Shown one piece after another: positions 24,533 through 30,650 of a stretch of 30,650 nt of DNA. The position numbers and the translations under genes were made by a program. Under the pieces are notes generated by a model. The model saw nothing but the letters and a program-made list of their open reading frames with translations, ran no database searches and was not told the origin of the DNA. This DNA is from a virus: the IMG/VR virus record IMGVR_UViG_3300021957_000187, positions 1 to 30,650 of that record. The stretch is one strand, 5' to 3'. Positions within the stretch are counted from its first letter, which is position 1, and every line of letters starts with the position of its first letter.

Positions 24533-25348
24533 ATGGCCGCACCAAATTCTAAAGACACTTTCAAGCAGTATATCAAGCGTGCTCTTGGAGCTCCAGTTAT
24601 AGAAATCAATATTGATGATGACCAACTGGACGATAGAGTAGACGAAGCATTACAATACTTCCGTGAATACCACTATGATGGGAGTATAAAGACTTATCTG
24701 AAACATCAAGTTAGTGCTAATGATATTATTGGTATGAAAACTAATGAGTCATTTACAGAAAGTGCAGCTGGTACACACGCAAAGACAGACCAAGAATATA
24801 AACAACAACAGAACTATATTGTACTGCCAGAGTTTGTTCTTTCAGTCATAAACATCTTCCCATTCGCAGATAAAAGCAATTTAAACATGTTTGATATTAG
24901 ATATCAATTAAGATTGAATGATATCTATGACCTAACAAACACAAGCATTCTTTATTACTCACAGGTACAACAACATATTTCAATGTTAGACCAAATGTTA
25001 GTAGGTCAAACTCCAATTAGATACAACACTCATATGAACAGATTGTATCTTGATATGGATGCAGATAAAATAAATGCTGGCGAATACATCATTGTTGAGT
25101 GTTATAGAAAACTAGACCCGACTGATTTCACAGACATATATAATGACATGTGGTTAAAAAGATATGCAACCGCATTAGTCAAATATCAGTGGGGACAAAA
25201 CCTTTCAAAGTTTGGTGGTATCGCATTGCCAGGCGGAGTGACATTAGAACCCGATAATATTAAGTCAGAAGCACTAGAAGAAAAAACTAGATTAGAAGAA
25301 GAATCAAGATTGAATTATGAGATGCCTGTCTTAGATATGATGGGGTAA
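24533..25348 (+). CDS. gp13: Neck protein gp13
   Basis: A 271-residue homologue of T4 gp13, which with gp14 completes the head and forms the neck to which the tail binds. Family features are the start DTFKQYIKRALGAPVIEINID, RVDEALQYFREYHYDGS, YIVLPEFVLSVINIFPF, and the late TDIYNDMWLKRYATALVKYQWGQNLSKF followed by PGGVTLE. It is slightly shorter than T4 gp13 (309). It begins the neck-packaging operon under its own late promoter and is 6 nt from gp14. Confidence 0.9.
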   Translation: MAAPNSKDTFKQYIKRALGAPVIEINIDDDQLDDRVDEALQYFREYHYDGSIKTYLKHQVSANDIIGMKTNESFTESAAGTHAKTDQEYKQQQNYIVLPEFVLSVINIFPFADKSNLNMFDIRYQLRLNDIYDLTNTSILYYSQVQQHISMLDQMLVGQTPIRYNTHMNRLYLDMDADKINAGEYIIVECYRKLDPTDFTDIYNDMWLKRYATALVKYQWGQNLSKFGGIALPGGVTLEPDNIKSEALEEKTRLEEESRLNYEMPVLDMMG

Positions 25349-25354
25349 AAAATT

Positions 25355-26209
25355 ATGCCTACAAACGTATTTTTTAATCATGCAGTTTCAACTGAACAAC
25401 ACCTTTACGAGGATTTAGTTGTTGAGTCTCTCCGCATGTATGGACAAGATACACTATACTTACCAAGAACAATAGTACAAGAAGATACTATTCTTGGAGA
25501 AGATGTGCAATCCAAATTTGGAGATGCTTATGGTGTTGAGATGTATATTGAAAACCCCGAAGGTTTTGAGGGTGAGGGTGACCTCATGTCAAAATTTGGT
25601 GTGGAAATACGTGACCAAGCAACTTTTGTTATATCAGTTAGAAGTTGGGAAAGGTTCATCTCAGTAGACTCTAACCTTGCAACATCACTAAGACCTAATG
25701 AGGGTGATTTAATTTATCTTCCCCTTTCAGGTTCATTGTTTGAGATAAAATTTGTAGAACATGAAATGCCTTTCTATCAAGTAGGTAAACTATTTGTGTT
25801 TAAACTTCAGGCAGAACTATTTGAATATGCTGGTGAAGATTTTGATACCTTTACGGACGCAGACCTTGTAGAAGAACAACAAGCGTACAGGGTAGATTGT
25901 AGAATGTCGGGAACAGGTCAATATACTGTAGGCGAACAAATTAAATTGAACGATGTGGTCATCGGTGAAGTTGTTAAATATAGCGAAGACGTTTCACCAA
26001 ACCAACTAGAACTTATACATGTAACCCTACCACTGAAAGTGGGTGATACTCTTGTAGGTTCTAAATCATCCGTTTCACGGAACATAGCTAGTATAACAGA
26101 TACCATGACTATGAGTCAAGACGGAAATGCACAGAACTTAGACTTTGAACAGAAGGCAGATAACTATCTAGACTTCTCAGAAACAAACCCATTTGGTGAG
26201 GTTACATAA
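25355..26209 (+). CDS. gp14: Neck protein gp14
   Basis: A 284-residue homologue of T4 gp14 (256). The N-terminus FFNHAVSTEQHLYEDLVVESL and the YLPRTIVQED block are diagnostic, as is the central SWERFISVDSN then RPNEGDLIYLPLSGSLFEIKF and the FKLQAELFEYAGEDFDT stretch. Together with gp13 it seals the packaged head and joins it to the tail. Its stop shares one base with the gp15 start (TAATG). A short beta module near 190-240 (SGTGQYTVGEQIKLNDVVIG) probably explains part of the extra length. Confidence 0.9.
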   Translation: MPTNVFFNHAVSTEQHLYEDLVVESLRMYGQDTLYLPRTIVQEDTILGEDVQSKFGDAYGVEMYIENPEGFEGEGDLMSKFGVEIRDQATFVISVRSWERFISVDSNLATSLRPNEGDLIYLPLSGSLFEIKFVEHEMPFYQVGKLFVFKLQAELFEYAGEDFDTFTDADLVEEQQAYRVDCRMSGTGQYTVGEQIKLNDVVIGEVVKYSEDVSPNQLELIHVTLPLKVGDTLVGSKSSVSRNIASITDTMTMSQDGNAQNLDFEQKADNYLDFSETNPFGEVT

Positions 26210-27252
26210 TGTTTGGAACTTTTTTCTACAATGAAACAATCAAGAGAGCGGTGTCTATCTTTGGAACTCTATTCAATAATATTGATGTCAAGGATATAAA
26301 ATCAGATGGAACTGTACTAAACATACGTAAGGTTCCTATCAGTTATGGGCCGAAAGCAAAGTTTCTTGCAAGATTAAATCAAGAATCAACCTTGAATGAT
26401 GGTAATAGAACTGCTATAACTTTGCCCAGAATTGCATTTGAGTTGGCAGGATTTGAGTACGATGTCTCTAGACAGAACAATAAACTTATCAGGAATACTA
26501 AGACTACTCAAGAAACAGGCGGTCTGAATAGAAAGTTTCAGTACGCACCCGCCCCCTACAACTTAACATTCAATTTAGCAATAATGTCAAAGACAATGAA
26601 TGATGCTCTACAAATAGTAGAACAAATCATACCATACTTTCAGCCAGACTACACGGTCACTATGAAGATGATTGATGAGTTAACTGACTATAGAGATGTA
26701 CCCATCATATTAGAATCTGTAGATTTTGACGATTCATATGAAGGTGGATATGATGAAAGGAGAGTAATTACATACAACCTTTCCTTCAAAATGCAGTTAT
26801 ACTTTTTTGGCCCAGTTTATCAAGGTAAGATTATTAGAGAAGTTATTGAAAGAGATTACATTGGAGATGGAAATACAGCATTCACTACATCGGAAATTAC
26901 TGGTGCTGGTTTGGTTAAGGAAGTTAAATCATATGAACCTGCCTTCTTAGCACTCTCAAATGCGGTATCTAATTCCACAACAGTTACATTCCCCACAGCA
27001 TTAGATTCAGCAATCAGTGTGGGTGATAAGATATTTGGTTCGGGTAATGTAACAAATCCAACCATAAATAGTATTGCAAATGACCGTTTAAGTATGGTTA
27101 TAAATGAAAATATAACAGTAGATGCCAACACTAGATTAAAGATAGTTGGTTCGGTAGATACAAATGATACGTTTGTTGTAGCAGAAACTGTTTCCTTCTA
27201 CGATGATGGAACAAACAAAACCTACACAGACAACTTAACAGATGATGCTTAA
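26209..27252 (+). CDS. gp15: Tail terminator / sheath stabiliser gp15
   Basis: A homologue of T4 gp15, which caps the proximal tail tube and sheath and allows joining to the head. Marks are the start FGTFFYNETIKRAVSIFGTLF, VPISYGPKAKFLAR, LPRIAFELAGFEYD and YNLTFNLAIMSK; YNLSFKMQLYFFGPV (189-203) ends the core. At 347 residues it exceeds T4 gp15 (272). Residues about 245-315 look like an inserted small beta module (VGDKIFGSGNVTNPTINSI) inside the C-terminal part. The gene is coupled to gp14 by one-base overlap and followed after 2 nt by gp16. Confidence 0.9.
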   Translation: MFGTFFYNETIKRAVSIFGTLFNNIDVKDIKSDGTVLNIRKVPISYGPKAKFLARLNQESTLNDGNRTAITLPRIAFELAGFEYDVSRQNNKLIRNTKTTQETGGLNRKFQYAPAPYNLTFNLAIMSKTMNDALQIVEQIIPYFQPDYTVTMKMIDELTDYRDVPIILESVDFDDSYEGGYDERRVITYNLSFKMQLYFFGPVYQGKIIREVIERDYIGDGNTAFTTSEITGAGLVKEVKSYEPAFLALSNAVSNSTTVTFPTALDSAISVGDKIFGSGNVTNPTINSIANDRLSMVINENITVDANTRLKIVGSVDTNDTFVVAETVSFYDDGTNKTYTDNLTDDA

Positions 27253-27254
27253 TT

Positions 27255-27680
27255 ATGCCAAAAGATATAGACAACAAGTTGAATGACTTACTAGACATTA
27301 ATTCGTCTATTAAAAAGGAAACTAAAGCTGTTCCTATGGTTAAGGAGAGACCTGTAACCGATAGGACTGCAAACATTGAGACCGACTATAAGTACGCAAG
27401 AGAACACCTCTACGACCTCATAGAACGAGGCCAGGACGCTATAGATGGTATCCTAGACCTATCCAAAGAGTCTGAACATCCACGTGCCTACGAGGTTGCT
27501 GGACAGCTAATTAAGACCGTAGGTGAGACTGCAGAAAAGTTAATCGACTTGCAACAGAAGATGAAGAAGTTGGAAGACAATGATGAAAAAATTAGAGACC
27601 AACATAATCATTTATATGTTGGGTCTACAAGTGAATTACAAAAGTTTTTGAAGAAGAGTAATGGTTCAAGCAAGGAATGA
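27255..27680 (+). CDS. gp16: Small terminase subunit gp16
   Basis: A 141-residue homologue of T4 gp16 (164), the DNA-recognition and regulatory subunit of the packaging motor. The body is helical: DYKYAREHLYDLIERGQDAI, DGILDLSKESEHPRAYEVAG, then a long coiled-coil helix QLIKTVGETAEKLIDLQQKM. This is the expected central oligomerisation region. The C-terminus is short. Its end overlaps the large terminase start by 20 nt, so both subunits are co-translated. Confidence 0.85.
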   Translation: MPKDIDNKLNDLLDINSSIKKETKAVPMVKERPVTDRTANIETDYKYAREHLYDLIERGQDAIDGILDLSKESEHPRAYEVAGQLIKTVGETAEKLIDLQQKMKKLEDNDEKIRDQHNHLYVGSTSELQKFLKKSNGSSKE

Positions 27681-29265
27681 CGGTTATCTAGGCAACACGC
27701 AGATTAAACGTGTTGGCGTAGAGACCAAATATACAGCAGAGGAAATGGCAGAATACTTAAAGTGTTCTGAAGACCCGTGTCATTTTATTGAAACTTATAC
27801 ACAAATTATTTCACTTGATGAAGGTATGGTTCCATTTAAATTGCGTGGATACCAAGATAAACTCATAGAACATTATAACGCTAATCGCTTTAACGTGGTT
27901 CTTGCAAGTAGACAGAGTGGTAAATCAATCACTTCTTGTGCATACTTGTTATGGTTTCTATTATTTAAACCCGAAGTTACTGTAGCAGTTCTTGCTAACA
28001 AGGGTGCAATCGCAAGAGAGATGATTGCACGTATCGTCACTATGTTGGAGTCTGTTCCGTTTTTCTTACAACCAGGCGTAAAGATTTTAAACAAAGGTAA
28101 CATTGAATTTGGAAATGATAGTAAAGTGGTAGCAGCCGCAACATCTTCTAGTTCTATTCGTGGATTATCTATCAACATGTTGTACCTTGATGAGTTTGCA
28201 TTTGTTGACGATGCCGAAACATTCTATACTGCGACATATCCCGTAGTAACATCGGGTAAAGATTCAAAAGTTATTATTACTTCTACCGCTAATGGTGTGG
28301 GTAATATGTTTCATAAAATATATGAAAGTGCAATACATGGACAATCAGAATACAAAGACTTCACAATCAACTGGTACGATGTGCCAGGCCGAGATGACGC
28401 ATGGAAAGAACAAACAATTGCAAACACCTCAGAAGCACAGTTTGAACAAGAGTACGGAAACTCGTTTTTGGGAACTGGTAATACTCTCATTAACTCCAAT
28501 ACTTTACTTGGGTTAAGAGCGTGGGATGCCGAATGGTCTAAAGATGATTCATTCTTTATGTATGAAAAACCAAATGAAGACCATACTTATGTCATGACAT
28601 GTGATGTCGCTAAGGGTAGGGGAATGGATTACTCTACATTCAGTATCTTTGATATCTCAGCAAAACCATTTAAACAAGTTGCGACATTTAGGAACTCATT
28701 AATTTCGCCACTTCTTTACCCTGACTTAATATCTAAATATGGTAGAGCATACAATGATGCTACTGTCATTATTGAAAATAATAACGAAGGTTCAATTGTT
28801 GCTTCACAATTACATTACGATTTAGAATATCCCAATGTATTTGTGCAAGGGCAGTTAAAAGCCGAAGACATTGGTGTAACAATGTCTCGTAAAATTAAAC
28901 GTATAGGATGTTCTACACTTAAAGAGTTGTTGGAAGAGGATAGGTTATTACTTTTAGACAGGTATACCATCACTGAGCTCATGACTTTTGTAAATAAGGG
29001 TAGAAGTTTTGAAGCCGATAGAGGTTATCATGACGATATGGTAATGACATGTGTACTATTTTCGTGGTTTGTTACTACAGACTACTTCTATCATCTAACA
29101 AATTATCAAGTCAAAGAGCTGTTATATTCGGAACAACAGAAATTGATTGAGGAAGATATGTTGCCAGCTGGGTTTTTTGGGGGGTCAGACCACCAAGAAC
29201 ACTCATTTGTAGACGTTGATGGAGACCGATGGTTCTCCGACCCCTTAGACAATATAAAGTTATAA
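27661..29265 (+). CDS. gp17: Large terminase subunit gp17 (ATPase and nuclease)
   Basis: A 534-residue packaging motor homologous to T4 gp17 (610). It translocates DNA into the prohead and cuts the concatemer. ATPase: Walker A SRQSGKS (83-89), Walker B MLYLDE (173-178, D177 and catalytic E178) and coupling motif STAN (208-211). Nuclease (RNase H-like): D315 in TCDVAKGRGMDYS, E372 in VIIENNNEGS, and D458/D459 in YHDDMVM. The spacing matches T4's D401/E458/D542. All motifs are intact. The start overlaps gp16. The shorter length reflects a reduced N-terminus and C-terminus. Confidence 0.95.
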   Translation: MVQARNDGYLGNTQIKRVGVETKYTAEEMAEYLKCSEDPCHFIETYTQIISLDEGMVPFKLRGYQDKLIEHYNANRFNVVLASRQSGKSITSCAYLLWFLLFKPEVTVAVLANKGAIAREMIARIVTMLESVPFFLQPGVKILNKGNIEFGNDSKVVAAATSSSSIRGLSINMLYLDEFAFVDDAETFYTATYPVVTSGKDSKVIITSTANGVGNMFHKIYESAIHGQSEYKDFTINWYDVPGRDDAWKEQTIANTSEAQFEQEYGNSFLGTGNTLINSNTLLGLRAWDAEWSKDDSFFMYEKPNEDHTYVMTCDVAKGRGMDYSTFSIFDISAKPFKQVATFRNSLISPLLYPDLISKYGRAYNDATVIIENNNEGSIVASQLHYDLEYPNVFVQGQLKAEDIGVTMSRKIKRIGCSTLKELLEEDRLLLLDRYTITELMTFVNKGRSFEADRGYHDDMVMTCVLFSWFVTTDYFYHLTNYQVKELLYSEQQKLIEEDMLPAGFFGGSDHQEHSFVDVDGDRWFSDPLDNIKL

Positions 29266-29268
29266 ATA
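29261..29268 (+). promoter_or_regulatory. T4-type late promoter TATAAATA
   Basis: Exact consensus overlapping the gp17 stop. The expected start near 29274 leaves a leader of about 34 nt with AGGAG (29296-29300), 7 nt before ATG 29308. Confidence 0.8.
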
Positions 29269-29307
29269 AAACAGTAAACAACTTTTGACATTAACAGGAG
29301 AAAAAGT

Positions 29308-30650
29308 ATGGCATTTCAAGTATCACCAGGCGTACAGGTTAAAGAGATTGACCTTACAAATGTTGTGCCTGCGGTATCCAGTACAACTGGAGCAATAGCG
29401 GGTTCATTCCAATGGGGCCCTGTTGATGAGGTAGTAACAATTTCAGACCAAAAAGGGTTAGTTGAGAATTTTCATGAACCAGCTAACAGTGACGGTGGAG
29501 CAGAAGATTATTATTCCGCTGAAGGATTCCTTAGATATGGGTCTTCTTTGAGGGTAGTAAGAATAAACTCAACAGGATTGTATAGTGCTAATTCAGCTGG
29601 TCATGCAACATCATTATTAAAAAATAATGACGAATACGTAGAAACTTACAGAGACGGTTCTCAAGCCGCTACTGTAGGTAATTGGGTATCTCGTCATCCA
29701 GGCATTTTAGGTAACTCTCTAAAAGTTTCACTTTGTTCTACAGCAGATGCTTATTACAAAGACAATGCTGGTACAACAGCAGGAAACAATGCATTTGGAG
29801 CAACTTCAGTAACTACTGTCGCAAACGCATCAACGTTATTTAAAGATAGGGATATTATATCCTTTGACAATCATAACCAAGATTATAGAATTACTAGTAT
29901 ATCGGGTACAACTTTAACAATTGTTGCAATAGGACAACCTACAGGAACAGGATTAACATCCGCTGTTGATGGTTCTACTACACCCGTAAATATTAATAGA
30001 AAGTGGGAATTCCACGGTAACTTTGACAAAGCGCCAGGAACTTCACCAAGTGCAGCTCAGAAAGAGGCATCACTTGATGAATGTCACGTAGTCGTAAGTG
30101 ATGAAGACGGTGTATGGACTGGAACCCCAAATTCGGTTCTAGAAACATATGCATTCGTATCACTTGCAAGTGACGCTAAAGACGCACAGGGTTCTTCCAA
30201 CTACTACAGAGATGTAATTGCCAATAAATCAGAATATGTATATTGGGCAGGTCATTTCAGTGGTGAAGATGGTGTAGTTACAACTACTCCAGCGGTTACT
30301 GCTATTTACAGTACACCAACTACAGCAAGTGGAACATTTACTTTAGAACTTACAGATGGAACTACAACAGTTTCCATTTCTAGTGCGACTTACAGTGATG
30401 TTGGTGGACAGGTTACCGCTATTCAAGGTGGAACAGGTTATTCTTCATTGCTTTATACCGTTAGTAATAGTGGTACAAACCTCATTTTAACTTATAAGGC
30501 TGCTGGTGCGGTTTCACCTAATCCTACATTCACTAAAGGTGGTGCAGCTATAACAGTAACTGCAACCACAGCTGGTGTCAATTCAATAACAACAACTTCC
30601 GCTCCAGCGGGTACACACGATAGTGCGGGTGAACACAGAACTTTTGCACA
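29308..30650 (+). CDS. gp18: Tail sheath protein gp18 (5' part, cut by window end)
   Basis: An open frame of 447 codons running off the window. It starts MAFQVSPGVQVKEIDLTN and continues GAIAGSFQWGPVDEV, YYSAEGFLRYGSSLRVVRI, VSRHPGILGNSLKVSLC, all typical of T4-like contractile sheath (T4 gp18: SPGIELKE, FQWGP, FLQYGNDLRVVRA). The sheath contracts to drive the tail tube into the host. Residues about 155-215 and from about 320 onward contain Thr/Ser/Gly-rich beta insertions, such as GTFTLELTDGTTTVSISSAT, where sheath proteins usually carry outward domains. The start is fixed by AGGAG 7 nt upstream. The C-terminal core needed for sheath assembly lies outside the window. Confidence 0.9.
   Translation, partial: MAFQVSPGVQVKEIDLTNVVPAVSSTTGAIAGSFQWGPVDEVVTISDQKGLVENFHEPANSDGGAEDYYSAEGFLRYGSSLRVVRINSTGLYSANSAGHATSLLKNNDEYVETYRDGSQAATVGNWVSRHPGILGNSLKVSLCSTADAYYKDNAGTTAGNNAFGATSVTTVANASTLFKDRDIISFDNHNQDYRITSISGTTLTIVAIGQPTGTGLTSAVDGSTTPVNINRKWEFHGNFDKAPGTSPSAAQKEASLDECHVVVSDEDGVWTGTPNSVLETYAFVSLASDAKDAQGSSNYYRDVIANKSEYVYWAGHFSGEDGVVTTTPAVTAIYSTPTTASGTFTLELTDGTTTVSISSATYSDVGGQVTAIQGGTGYSSLLYTVSNSGTNLILTYKAAGAVSPNPTFTKGGAAITVTATTAGVNSITTTSAPAGTHDSAGEHRTFA

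Noticed and set aside
27063-27070. CATAAATA inside gp15
   Set aside because: Intragenic, no nearby start codon with a plausible gene other than gp16 about 185 nt downstream; weak.
1-30650. tRNA genes, insertion sequences, integrase or attachment sites
   Set aside because: I scanned the short intergenic gaps and saw no cloverleaf, transposase or site-specific recombinase; the window is densely packed late genes.

Overview
This window is the late structural region of a marine T4-like tailed phage (contractile-tail myovirus) with AT-rich DNA. All convincing genes are on the + strand. The order gp8 – large DUF4815-type protein – fibre genes – gp13 – gp14 – gp15 – gp16 – gp17 – gp18 follows the T4 late map. 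Proteins of the kind seen in marine cyanophages and pelagiphages (DUF4815-type baseplate protein, short-repeat fibres, 2OG-Fe(II) oxygenases) and late promoters of the form nATAAATA support a marine T4-like phage. No host-specific gene, such as a photosynthesis gene, is visible, so the host cannot be named.

Layout. (1) 1–8210, baseplate: gp8, then a 2231-residue structural protein in the place of T4 genes 9/10. (2) 8215–19562, fibre and adhesin cassette: short coiled-coil protein, fibre A (530 aa), Tyr/Pro repeat protein 1 (508 aa), Ig-like small protein, 69-aa protein, fibre B (532 aa), fibre C (379 aa), a small protein repeating fibre C's C-terminal domain, fibre D (801 aa) and Tyr/Pro repeat protein 2 (531 aa). 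No gp9, gp11, gp12 or fibritin is recognisable, so this cassette probably replaces them. A hairpin terminator closes it at 19568–19596. (3) 19607–24210, auxiliary enzymes: a GT8-like glycosyltransferase with an extra N-terminal domain, an unknown protein, a prolyl-hydroxylase-like 2OG-Fe(II) oxygenase, a cupin-like conserved phage protein and a second 2OG-Fe(II) oxygenase, translationally coupled by overlaps. (4) 24227–29265, neck and packaging: small membrane/coiled-coil protein, gp13, gp14, gp15, small terminase gp16 and large terminase gp17. (5) 29308–end: tail sheath gp18, cut by the window edge.

Regulation. Seven nATAAATA late-promoter elements lie at gene junctions. Two sit exactly 5 nt before an ATG that has no Shine-Dalgarno, which predicts leaderless mRNAs. 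One drives a leader of about 115 nt with two hairpins ahead of fibre B.

Most interesting. The two Tyr/Pro repeat proteins keep a strict two-residue register over hundreds of residues: Tyr/Phe always at even positions, Pro at odd positions, and every repeat unit an even number of residues long. Just downstream lie a prolyl-hydroxylase-like oxygenase, a GT8-like glycosyltransferase and a second oxygenase. I propose, as inference only, that these form a virion-protein modification system comparable in logic to hydroxyproline-rich glycoproteins: oxygenases modify Pro (or another residue) in the repeat adhesins and the glycosyltransferase decorates the hydroxyl (or Tyr).
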